A stretch of 64,000 nucleotides of DNA, taken from assembly GCA_050084515.1 (NCBI GenBank), contig CM114271.1, positions 13,020,001 through 13,084,000 of the forward strand, in the 5' to 3' direction. Both the position numbers and the translations under genes were made by a program. The notes below the pieces were generated by a model. That model was not told the origin of the DNA. It saw only the letters and a list, made by a program, of their open reading frames with translations, and ran no database searches. Below, piece by piece: positions 36,546 through 46,786 of this stretch (positions within the stretch are counted from its first letter, which is position 1; each line of letters opens with the position of its first letter). This DNA is from Blasia pusilla (taxonomy: Eukaryota > Marchantiophyta > Marchantiopsida > Blasiales).

Positions 36546-39500
36546 GGTTGCTCCTCTGTACTCAACCTCTGTTGAAGATAAAGCAACTATAGGTTACTTC
36601 TTTGAAGCCCAACTTATAACTGCGCTTCCCAAAGTAAATGAATAACCAGATGTGGAGTGTCGATCTGACACGCTTCCTGCCCAATCAACATCTGTGAATC
36701 CCTATAATTGTAAACTCGGAAAAGGTTTAAATTGAAGCCTAATTTGAACAGAGAATTTCACATACCGCATAATCCTCCTCACAGCATTAAGGTGATGTTT
36801 TTGAGGTGCTTGCATAAATTGGCTCACTAGGCCAACTGCATGGCTCAAATCTGGCCTGGTTATAGTCAGATAGATCAAACTTCCAACCATGCGTATGTAC
36901 ATATTAGAATCTGCAAGAAAATCTCCTTCATCCACTCTTAGCTTCACACTCTGGTCCAACGGTGTAGAGATTGGCTTACAAGCCGTCATACCATATTTTG
37001 AAAGAGCATATTGTCGTTTACCCACATGCTCTCTCCAACCTTGATAAAATCAACACCAAGGAAGTACTTGACTTCTCCCAAGTCCTTTGTATCAAATTCT
37101 CCCTATAATTTTAGCTTGACTTGTTGTACCATATCCTCAATACTCCTAGTAATCAAGAGGTTTTCAACATACATCACAATGATAATCGTATGATCTTGTC
37201 CTCTCAAGACATATAACGAGGAGTAAGAGTAACATACCCTAAAACCCAACTCTTGTAGGACGTATGTAATCTTGCCATACCAAGGTATATGAGCTTGTTT
37301 GAATCCGTATAGAGCTTTCTTCAACGTACCTACATACGCAAAATGGAAACCCAAGATGCTCATATCCAGGTGGTTGAGTCATATATACCTCCTCATATAG
37401 ATCTCCGTTTAAGAAGGCATTCTTGACGTCCATGTGATGTAATCTCCACTTCTTACTTACTACAACTGCAACCATTATTCTTGTAGTTGCCATCTTTGCA
37501 ACAGGGCTAAAAGTTTCTTCATAGTCAATGCCATATTGTTGTGCATAGCCCTTAGCCACCAATCTTGCTTTGTATTTGTTAATTATATCATCTTGATTGC
37601 GCTTGATTTTGTAAACCGATTTGCAACCAATAGCTACCTTACCGGAAGATATATCAACCAGCTCCCAGATCAGTTGATGTCTTAATGCAGCAAGCTCTTC
37701 CTATATAGCTTCAATCCATTTGGCTTTACTTGCACCTTCTTCAAAACAACTCAACTCCTATTCTTGAAGGGTAGTCATCATATATACATGATGTGTCACA
37801 AGGAAACCTTCATTTATAAATCTATGAACATGATGTGTGATTCTACTTGATCTACAAAGTTGTTGTTCACAAGCAGATGCCTCTGACACGTAGCTCAAGC
37901 TCTCACTAGTGTCAACAAACTGAATACGTACTCTTCTCGTCCATAGACTCACAGATTTAACTGACAAATCTAGGACCTCTCCTAATCCTGCACTAGTACT
38001 TAGGAAATTTGAAGACAGTATCTGTTGGTTTACAATCATATTCTCCTCCTCAACAGACAAGTTTAGAGGTGGAATAGGCTTAGATGGAGCATACCATGAC
38101 TTTACCTCATCAAAAACAATATTGTGACTAATAATAATCTGCCTAGAGGATGGAATGTAGCACTTATATCCCTTAGTTCCATAATCGTAGCCAATGAATA
38201 TACATCTTTCAAATTTGGGGTCTAATTTTTTACGTCTCTCAGAAGGAACATGCGCATAACAAATACAACCAAATACTTTCAGGAAGGAAAAATCAAGTTT
38301 ATTTCCTGTCAAGACTTTGAATGGAGTCTTATCATGAACTTCTGCAGATGGAGTTCGGTTGATTAAGAAGATTGCACATGCTACAGCCTCTACCCAATAC
38401 ACCTTAGGCATATTCTTCTCATTCAGCATAGCTCGTGCCGCCTCAGCAATATGTTGATTCTTCTTCTCAGCCACTCCATTTTTTTGTGGAGTATAACAGC
38501 AAGTCACTTGACGTTGGAGGCCATTCTAACGTAAATAGTCATCAAACTCTATTGAAAGGTACTCTCCTCCTCCATCACAATATAATTTCAAAATGTGTTA
38601 TCTAGTCTGCTTCTCTATTAGAACTCTGAATGTTTGAAAGACTAAGAATATCTCTAACTTGGCTTTCAGAAAGTATACCCATATAAACCTAGAGAAGTCA
38701 TCAATAAATGAAATAAAGTATTGGAAACCACTAAGGCTATGTTGTGATCCTATCCACACATCACTGTGGATCAACTCCAAAATCTAGGATGCTCTTCTAT
38801 CTTGCTTTGGAAAAGGAAATCTAGCTTGTTTTCCAAATTGGCAAGCACGACATACCTCTAACGTAGCAAGACTTGCTAATTTAGGAAGTGCCATTACTAT
38901 ATTAGATGATGAAAGACGTTGTAATCTTTGAAGATTCTTCTGTCCAATTCTCTTATGCCACACATTTAGATATGTGACTTGTTGATCAATTTGACCATAC
39001 ATTGTTGTTTGAATTTATGGCATAGAAACATCTCATTTGAACATTCTGCCAGATCTAGTTCCTTTGGTTATCGTAGTCTGGTCATCCATTATTTCAATTA
39101 AACAATCATCTGTGTTAAACTTCACTTGATAACCCCGTTCTACTATTTGTCCTACAAAGATCAAGTTTCTTGCAATGGTAGGAACATAGAAAATATTTCC
39201 ATTTGATATTATTAGAAATACCGGTATGCGTGATATGATGATGAGTGTCATCTCCTGTGAGCAAAATTGCATGATCTTTCACTGGCTCCATATTATTGAA
39301 CCATTTAGCTTGTGAGGTCATGTGATTTGATGCACCAGAGTCAATACACCGATCTGTTGTCGCGCCTTTCTTGACCATTGCTCCCATATGATGAATCATG
39401 ACCAAGAGATGCTCAGTTTGTGAATGTTGTTGTTCTTGGTACTGCCCTTAGTATTGTCGCTCCACATCTATTTCGTAGATGAATGACCCGAGAAAGTAGT

Positions 39501-39811
39501 TTTGTTGTTGTAAGGCTTATGTTCTCATATCTACCTTCTTCTTGAAGCAAAACTTTGCATAATGACCCTTTATCCAACAGTAATTGCAAGATCCAGGGAC
39601 CCTCTGCTGCTAACCTGGACCCCAACAATTTCCACCATCACCACCTTGTGATTGTGTCTGGTATTGATTCGTAGTTGATTGAGTAAAGTTATATTGAGAG
39701 CCTCTTCCTCCATATGTTTGATATCCACCACGACCACGGAGGCTTGTACCACGACCCCTGCCTCTATTTAATCCATAACCTGCAAATAGCGCACTCTCTT
39801 ATAGACTAGAC

Positions 39812-40091
39812 CATGGTTGCACAAAAATGGACAAGTCCTTCCTTAGAACGGACATGGGTTCCAAGAGTTGGGATCCACACTTATAATCCATGATGGAAGG
39901 TAAGGCAAGGATGAATGGAGCAATGAGGGAGGAGGAAGTGTAGGTGGAGGGAGGAAGAAACAAGGGAGTATGGAACACGAAGGCAAGTAAGGGGAAGGAG
40001 AAAGAAGGGAAAGGTGGGGCCTATATGGACAAGTACTTCTATAAGATAGCCATAAATCCACGGACACGGACTTTCTCCACATGCAACCTTG
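39812..40091. mobile_element. hAT-like miniature element, 280 bp, inserted in copia gag
   Basis: It starts CATGGTTGCACAAAAATGG and ends CACATGCAACCTTG. It is flanked by GACTAGAC (39804-39811) and GACTAAAC (40092-40099), an 8-bp duplication with one change. It is inverted relative to the copy at 9619. The gag frame runs into it and acquires foreign codons (from LVQGCMWRK onward). Confidence 0.85.
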
Positions 40092-40400
40092 GACTAAACG
40101 AGCTACTGCTGCCTCTAGGCGCATCTCTTCACTGATTAACAATAAGACTAACTCTTGAAAGGTTGGATACTTCTCTCTTACAGAGATAGAGATCTCAAAG
40201 GACTTGTAATCTTTTGGAAGGCCTTGAAGAGTGAACATAATCAGATCATCATCTTCTACTGTCATTCCAATATTATTCAACTGATCAACAATATGTTTGA
40301 TACTCAAAATATAATCGTTGATGCTCTACGATCCTTTCCTCACTTCGTTCAATTGCTATTTCAATTGAAGCTCTCTGGCCTTTGTAGATGTCTAGAACAA

Positions 40401-40440
40401 CTTTTCCAATGCATCCCAGATCTGGGATGCATTGGAAAAG
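40401..40440. repeat. Perfect 40-bp palindrome in copia gag
   Basis: Positions 40401-40420 are the exact reverse complement of 40421-40440 with no spacer. The 40421-40440 half encodes gag residues (IWDALEK) on the minus strand, so the other half is an inverted copy of gag coding sequence. Confidence 0.95.
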
Positions 40441-40918
40441 CATCTATGATCCACTTGAAGCATAGACCACTCCTACACAAAAATTGACTTGAAATTTTCC
40501 AAAATTGATCAATTGTATGAAAGAACTAGTCGAAATTGGCCTGTAGAGAGCAAATTGCACAACTTTTTTTCACTAATTGCACTTTCCTACACTGAAATTG
40601 CGACTGTAGGAGCTCAGAATGTTAGAATCGAGCACTTTTGGATGCGTTGGAAAGCTCTCAACAAGCTCTATAAGACTATTAGAATGAGTCTATGGCATCA
40701 TTTTAACCGATGCAGAACCAGATGGATCAATCGACTGGGAAAGCCCTAAAAAATGCCTCCAACGTTTATCCACCGTCAAAGCTCCACCTGAAATCTACAC
40801 CCATTGAGCTATGAACAAAATTTCCTTCTCTCAAAGTGAAATTGTGCCTTCTCTTTCCTCTCTTCTCTCCTCAAACACCAAGAACTTCAAGTGATGTTCT
40901 CTTATCGCTCTAATACCA

Positions 40919-41231
40919 TGTAGAAAATTGCTAAAGAAGCATAAGTGGTGGAAAACGGCTCTCACACTCACACACCACCATGGAGAACAAAATTTTGCAG
41001 TGAGAGAATGAGTGGAGGCTGATCCCTTTCTCAATTATATAGGGTATGTACAAGCAACCCTAACCCTAATCTTAACCATGGTCTCGAGTTAGACTAAATA
41101 CGATTAACTAACCGTAGTTAATATAATCGCGCTTAACTCACTAACCAAGATTAAGCTTCCCTACTTTGTGTGAGTACCAAATATAGCAATTCAGGTGTCT
41201 CATGAGCTTGACTGTAACTCAATCTTCAATA
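40919..41231 (-). repeat. copia 5' LTR
   Basis: 313 bp, matching 34897-35209. Followed on the minus strand by the primer-binding site TGGTATTAGAGC. Confidence 0.9.
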
Positions 41232-41252
41232 AAGAGGAGTAGGTGCACGACA

Positions 41253-42210
41253 TGCAGCCCTCCCCTCACATTTCTCCTTCCTTCGAGCCTGACGCCACAC
41301 CTTGCTATGCACTCGTGACCGAGTGAGCCCCGTTGCAAGTCACTAGGCATTGCTTTTTTTTTTGTCTTGGGCTATTTTTAACTGCTCCAACTATGCTCGA
41401 TTCTCTCTAGGCTTGTGTGCTAGTGCGATCAAGCGCTTGTGGGTTTGTGACTGTGTGAGATCTTGGCTTGCTGCGCACTCGTGTAATTCTATAGCTTTCC
41501 TATCTTTCCAATTAAGTTGATATGTGTTTTATGCTCGTGCCATATTTGTAGCTACAATCACGTTTCAATCTTATAATTGCAAGCAGGTTCAGTCTTGCAT
41601 CCAAAGTTGCGCTCATAGTTGCAGCTCTATTATAGAGTAGATCATATCCGTTGAGTTGTTTTGCAAGCTTAAAGCACTTCTGACTAGTTGTGCATCCACA
41701 TTCCTAGCTACATGTGCATCGCTTTCATGCTCATAGCCGCAACTCTTTAATTCAAGATGCACCTATACAACATATGTGCTTGACATTGTGACTAGGAGTA
41801 GAGATTCTTTTGATTACATCGCGGGTGAGTAGGGACACAATCATGCTCACGGGTGCGGCTAGTCTCATTACAATCAACAGCCAAGGTCTTTTTCTCTCAG
41901 TGAGTAGGCAAGGGTTTCTCTCTCAACGGATGGGGGTTAACTATTAAGATTTTGTACTAAACGTTCACTCAATAGAATAAGCCGCTCTCCAAAACACACT
42001 CTCCAACTCACACATCATTATGATAAGTGAGGGCTCGAATGTAAACTTCCATTTCAAGCTTGCATAGTGACCATATAAGCATAGTTCCCCAACCTATAGT
42101 TGAGTGCATTCTTTTGCTCTACACCCAACTTCACAATGAAATCTTAATCTTGAGCACCACACGTCATTTATTATTAGCTTTTTGTGCTATTATTGATACT
42201 CGTAGGATCG
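41253..42210. other. Interior of Helitron copy C, nothing recognised
   Basis: No coding sequence recognised between the LTR and the SKKHYG-type gene remnant. By position it corresponds to the spacer between the SKKHYG gene and the Rep exons in the other two Helitron copies. Confidence 0.35.
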
Positions 42211-42273
42211 TAGTTCCTTCCCTGCCCTTAGAAGATAAGGTTGCCTTATCTTCTAAGGGCAGGGAAGGAACTA
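42211..42273. repeat. Perfect 30-bp inverted repeat, 3-nt spacer
   Basis: Positions 42211-42240 are the exact reverse complement of 42244-42273, with spacer TTG. It falls in the 3' part of the SKKHYG-type gene remnant and disrupts its frame. Confidence 0.95.
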
Positions 42274-42289
42274 TTGACGGTGGTATCCC

Positions 42290-42715
42290 CTAATGTTGAG
42301 TATTCGGAACAAGTGTGTTCTAGGCTGTTTTGATAGATGTGGAGCCGCCTCTCTGAGTGTTAGTCCTCTTTAAATGGTGTTGAGGGGGCCCCGAAAGATC
42401 TTCCTTTGATATTCCCTGAACATCCTTAGGGACATATCCCTTACTTGACTCTTCATGGACATTAGACGAAGGGATTGAGTCCCTTTATGCATCTCCATAG
42501 TCTGGACCTTCTGAGGGGCTCAACCGCATGCCCCTTGAGGGACTAATATCTGCGAGTGGATTTTTATAGTCACTCACTCGGATAGATTCATCAAGAGAGT
42601 TGGGAGACCAGTTGTTGCCTTCTAAAGGTGAAGCATTTGCATGCTTTATCCCATAATGCTTTTTGGATGGGGCTACAAACGCTGCCATACTCTTTCCCTT
42701 CCCTTGTGAAAGTTG
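42290..42715 (-). pseudogene. SKKHYG-family gene, copy C, fused to another remnant
   Basis: Family not known to me. Minus strand: SKKHYGIKHANASPLEGNNW, then RGMRLSPSEGPDYGDA, a stop at 42485, then in the same alignment RDSIPSS, SSKGYVPKD and a Lys/Arg-poor tail. It aligns along its length with the copies at 57369-57992 and 59910-60479. Its N-terminus (MATRIT in the others) is replaced by sequence related to the 25-27 kb gene, with the join near 42715. With the LTR insertion removed it sits upstream of the copy C Rep exons, as in the other two copies. Confidence 0.7.
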
Positions 42716-42719
42716 AATT

Positions 42720-43560
42720 TGGCCTCCAAATCAAAGATTCATTGGAAATTCTTTATTCAACCCTCCAAATTTGATAGATAAGATATAACCTTGCTATTCT
42801 CAAAGCATTCTCTCCATGAAAGGTTTGGGGACTAGTGTACAAGGCAATCAAAGCTTTCTCTAGGTCCATGAAAACTCATATTATGACCCGCGTTGAGGTC
42901 GTTCAAAATACCTCTCACATCCTTATATATCTCCTCTTCCAATTGGACTAGACCTTCACAACTATCTAAATGATCCAAGCCATCTTGACCTTGGCGATGT
43001 CTATTTTTTCCATCCAAAGAAGAAAGTAAAAGGCCTCTTAACATTTCACCGTTGTGATGTTCATCAAATATCATGCAATATGGTTCAACTCCTCCTTCCT
43101 CTCCTTTATCCGGTTAAGAAGATGACGATTGATGATGATGTCAGGGCTAAGGGCCCATACTTTCAAAGTTGGCTAAAGTATTAAGACTTGGTTGTTTTGA
43201 CTACAACCATGGGGTCTTCAAGAAAGGTTAAGAGACTGAAAGTATCAGACTTGTGGTCTCTTAACCTTAAACCCTAAACACAAGTCTAAGACTTACAGTC
43301 TCTTATCTTAAAATTTTCTTGAAGACCCATTCTCCACATCACTATAATAGACTTCTATCTGCTTTATCAACTTCACAACTTTGAGCTTCACAAATACCTT
43401 GCTCACTAATGTCCTCTTCTTTGCTCCAAGGTCCTCATAACTTGCAAACGCATTGAAAAAGACCTAATCCCTCTTCAAATTTTCTTCTTTGACTTTTTCT
43501 CTAAATTTGGCTATTCGATTCGCAATTTCCACCATTACGGAGTGGAGGGTCTTCCACGAC
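42720..43560 (-). pseudogene. Relative of the 25-27 kb gene, middle part
   Basis: Minus strand: DISEQGICEAQSCEVDKA (about 43430-43370) matches DEVNEQGICSTQSREVDEG of the other gene. GPRESFDCLVH (about 42870-42835) matches GESFDRPIY, and the following coiled segment also aligns. Frameshifts are frequent. A 116-bp foldback element at 43212-43327 interrupts it. The two copies share order over about 0.8 kb, then diverge where this one joins the SKKHYG gene. Confidence 0.55.
43212..43327. mobile_element. Small foldback/MITE-like element, 116 bp
   Basis: Terminal inverted repeats of 14 bp (GGGTCTTCAAGAAA at 43212-43225 and its complement at 43314-43327). A second internal pairing links 43224-43237 with 43255-43268. 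No clear target duplication, so the class is open. Confidence 0.6.
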
Positions 43561-46400
43561 CACCGTTGACATGATGATAGGTCATATATGCATGGATCAT
43601 ATATCCATAATCATTTACAATGACTGAAAATCACACATTCAAAATTTTCAATCATGCCTTCTATTCCTCATGAAAAACATACAATCCTCAAACAGATTTA
43701 TAGCGACACTATCTTGGTAAAAGAAATCCCATCATGATAATCTCAATGAGTATATGTGCATGGTCTTACACGTGAATCTATATTTTCTACACCTAATTTT
43801 TTTGGAATTTAATTTGGGATATGCAACAAGATCTTCTAGGATTTTTTTATCAAAGGGATTTTAGGCTAATGCCCAAATTCAAATCCAATCCAAATGAGCC
43901 ATCTAATTTTTTTGTAGCCATCCTCGACAACAAGGTTGTGCATCACATGGTTCAAATTCTTCATATTGATAATTCCTATGGCTTATTGAGCCTTACTCTC
44001 AACTCTTGTGATGTATGCCCCAACATGCTTTTTTCTATTCATGGGGCCATCATTTTTAAGACGAGACTAAGCACTTGTCATCCCACAAGGCGTTTCCCAA
44101 ACCTTCAAACTTAATACAAGGCCCAGACTTAGATCCAAAATGAATGAAAATTTTCTTAGGGGGAATCACAAACGCTTGTGGATGATCTTCATGGTAACAA
44201 GAAGACAACTACAAGTTAAATGTCATTCAAGCCAAAGTGAGACATTGAACTTTTGCAACTCTCTCAAACTTGCCCCTCGGTTCTTGAAGGTATGGCATGC
44301 TTGCTTCCAATTCTCTTGGTGCCTACCATTTGAGTATGGATAGATGGAATGCTCTATCAACCTTCCTACCATTGGAAGTTGGAACTATTCCTCGATGTAA
44401 GATGGAAGAAAACACTTCCTCTCACATTATTGGTTGTCTCAAATATAATAGAGATACTTTCTTAAACATCTTCATGCAATATTAAACATCTTCGCTAAAG
44501 CCATGGTTAACTTTAAAAATACATAGAATTGCGTAAACCTTAGCCCAAAGTATCATGGCAATTATCTCCTATGAATACATCTTTGTTAGGAATCCACACG
44601 ATTCCATAAGGAACTACCAATTTCTTCCCCACTACAATCCTATGTCTCTTGAAAAGACCCATTACAATTTATTTAACATTGTAAAAGTATAGGGTTAAAA
44701 ATGCTCAATATAACTACATAAATTCAAGGACACGAGAGAACTCCACGTTCATAACCTCTTACCTAAAAAGAATAAGTTAGAGTTTGATTAAGAGATAACA
44801 AGGAGTGTAAATATCCATTTCGGTCTTACAAATTTCTAACTATCCCCAAAGGCACGCAAAGAATTTCCTCAAAAAATTCCTAGTAACCTTGAAAGCTCTC
44901 AAGGCTCGAAAAGAAATTTGAGGCCCAACCCAAAAACTCATCTTGCACTCAACAAAAAGTGAAGGAAAATCATATGGTAAGTGGGTTTAATTAAAGAACT
45001 ATTAAAAGTTAAGTTCATTTTGGGGCCAATTTTTTTGTTTAGGGAAAGTTTGGAGTGGGGGAGAGTAGGCCAAGGATGGAAAGCTCCACCGATTTGGTCT
45101 CTCTTCGTCGCGACATGGGAGTTCGCGAGATGCATCCACATGTAGATTTAGGCACCACAAAACCAAAGCCATCATGGGGTTTGCAAGACATGGGGGGAAA
45201 CGCAAGAGATGATGAAAGCCAGACATAGGGTGGAATAATGAAGATGGTGCAAGCCAACTAGGCTTGCATCATCTCCATTATCATGAGGAAGGGTCCAGGA
45301 TTGTGAGCGGGAAGGGCCACGGTACTAATCTTCCACTCGAGGGGAGGTAGGAAAACTTTTTTGCACTCATTCTGATTTTTTGAACAAACATAGGTTCATG
45401 GACACGAACTTCATTTGTGTACAACCTTTTTTCCTACCATACTTGAATGTAATTAATTTAGGATTTTAAAATATTATGTGGCATTTGCACAAGAGAGGAT
45501 AAGAACGTAAAATATTAAAGTGTATTCTCTTACAAGCCTTCATTTCTTCTCGAGCAAAGAACAATCTTTTCTCAATCTTTCGAATGTTGGTAGCAAGACA
45601 ATGTTTACCTAGACATTAGGAGCTTGTTTGAGTCTCTTTTGGAGCAAAGGAAGTACTAGTGTTCCAACACTTGGATGGGCATTCCAAACCTTAATGACAC
45701 TAGAAGTGAAAAATCTTAGGGAATATATACTTCTAGGTAGTATACCTGTGACCACTATGACAATTTACAAAACTATTTAGATCAAGCATATCATCTAGCC
45801 TTGAGTGCTTGTCTCAACCATAGATGTAGATGTGGTGTCTCAAGATATGTGTTTTGACCAATCCATACTTCTTGTGTTTAACCATGTTCATGTAGATCAG
45901 ACTTAAGTGCAAGTGTTCTTGTGTTCAACCATGTTCATTAGACTTGAGTGCAACTGTTAACTTATGCATAATTCAAGATCTAACGGCACAAACCGGTGCA
46001 GATATGCTCGATACCTCCATCCCATACTTTGGAACCAAGTTGAATTACATACGCAACTTCCTGGTCTTATATCTGCGGAAATACTGCATATTAGACCTCT
46101 AATAACTATATATTGGCTTGTTTTAGTTGTACTTACCAAATCATGGGTTTTTCCACCATTACGGAAGAAGTTGGATTTTATATATTCTCACTATGCTAAT
46201 AATACACTCAATATATAAAAATTACTATTAGAGAAAAGATGGGTAATTTAAATTACCCATCATTAAATTGTCCAAGATCTTAACCGAAGTGACCCCAACC
46301 TACCCTTCCAAGTGACCCCAACTACACAAGTTCCCTCTAACCTACTCAGATGGCACTCCATGGATTTCGACTGAAATGGCTCTCTCCAATTATAGTATAG
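43561..46400. other. TE-derived region within or beside Helitron copy C
   Basis: No gene is recognised. Open frames at 43821-44114 and 45039-45257 have no familiar motif. About 45390-45427 is a remnant of the hAT-like family end (minus-strand AGGTTGTACAC then GTTCGTGTCCATG). Confidence 0.35.
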
Positions 46401-46401
46401 A
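46382..46401 (-). mobile_element. Helitron 5' terminus (copy C candidate)
   Basis: On the minus strand TCTATACTATAATTGGAGAG starts at 46401 with host A at 46402. It is close to TCTATACTATTATGGGAGAG of the Helitron at 58887. Everything from here down to the Rep remnants at 29.85 kb has the same orientation, so this is the best candidate for the 5' end of copy C. Confidence 0.5.
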
Positions 46402-46786
46402 TACCTTCTCGGACGTTGCCTAGAGTATAGGTATAGCGCAGTCCTATGTCGTCATAGAATAGGCAGCAAGAGCATATAGTTTGGTGCAACTCACATGATC
46501 TGCAGATTCCTGCTTACCATCTCACCTGTTAGAACTTGGTGGCCGAGGTGGCTCCAGAAATTCGGCGATTGTAGATGGCGGCACGCAAATTTATAGCTTC
46601 TTTTTACCGGACCACACTACAACAAGCTCTGCAGGACAGCGGTATGCAAAGGACTGCGCTGCCTGGAGAACTAGTTTGAGCTCATTCACCAGTGGATCGG
46701 ACGACTCTACGATTGGGCAAGATAGGGCCGGGAGCAGGCACGCAGAGATTCAAGCTTAGAGGTCCCAGAAATGAATCCAACTACGA

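Larger units (their letters stand above)
36580..40490 (-). pseudogene. copia gag-pol polyprotein remnants
   Basis: Minus strand, high to low coordinate. Gag (about 40450-39650) contains IWDALEKLF, SIKHIVDQLNNIGM and LQGLPKDYKSF. The zinc knuckle (about 39592-39545) is CNYCWIKGHYAKFC, a CX2CX4HX4C finger. The protease (about 39370-39340) shows DSGASNHMT. The GAG-pre-integrase (39002-38784) has WHKRIGQ and CRACQFGKQ. The integrase core (38780-38598, 38507-37758) has HSDVW, FIDDFSR and TPQKNGVAEKKN. RT (37562-36740) has VAKGYAQQYGIDYEETFSPV, DVKNAFLNG, a VMYVENLL site where the catalytic DD is lost, and SLIYLTITRPDLSHAV. RNase H (36700-36560) has DVDWAGS and is split by the solo LTR. Frameshifts and stops are frequent and no intact polyprotein remains. 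Confidence 0.9.
34897..41231 (-). mobile_element. Ty1/copia retrotransposon, 313-bp LTRs, TSD AAGAG
   Basis: Two highly similar 313-bp LTRs lie at 34897-35209 (3' LTR of the element) and 40919-41231 (5' LTR). They are flanked by the exact 5-bp duplication AAGAG (34892-34896, 41232-41236). On the minus strand the 5' LTR is followed by the primer-binding site TGGTATTAGAGC (40907-40918). The 3' LTR is preceded by the polypurine tract TTGAGGGGGAG (about 35210-35220). The LTR end TATTGAAG...TTCTACA lacks the canonical TG start. Internal order gag, zinc knuckle, protease, integrase, RT, RNase H is that of Ty1/copia. Stops, frame breaks and two insertions make it non-autonomous. A few LTR mismatches suggest moderate age. 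Confidence 0.93.
33908..41252 (+). mobile_element. LTR of the TGTCGCGACC family, split by a copia element
   Basis: The left part (33908-34896) starts TATTGCGACCCTCATAACC and runs to a TACGCTTCCGCAAC-like 3' portion. The right part (41232-41252, ending GTGCACGACA) completes it after removal of the copia at 34897-41231. Without the copia the LTR is about 1.0 kb, the length of the solo LTR at 35538-36545. I found no matching 5-bp duplication around it (GGCTC versus TGCAG), so it may be a remnant of a larger element. Confidence 0.65.
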
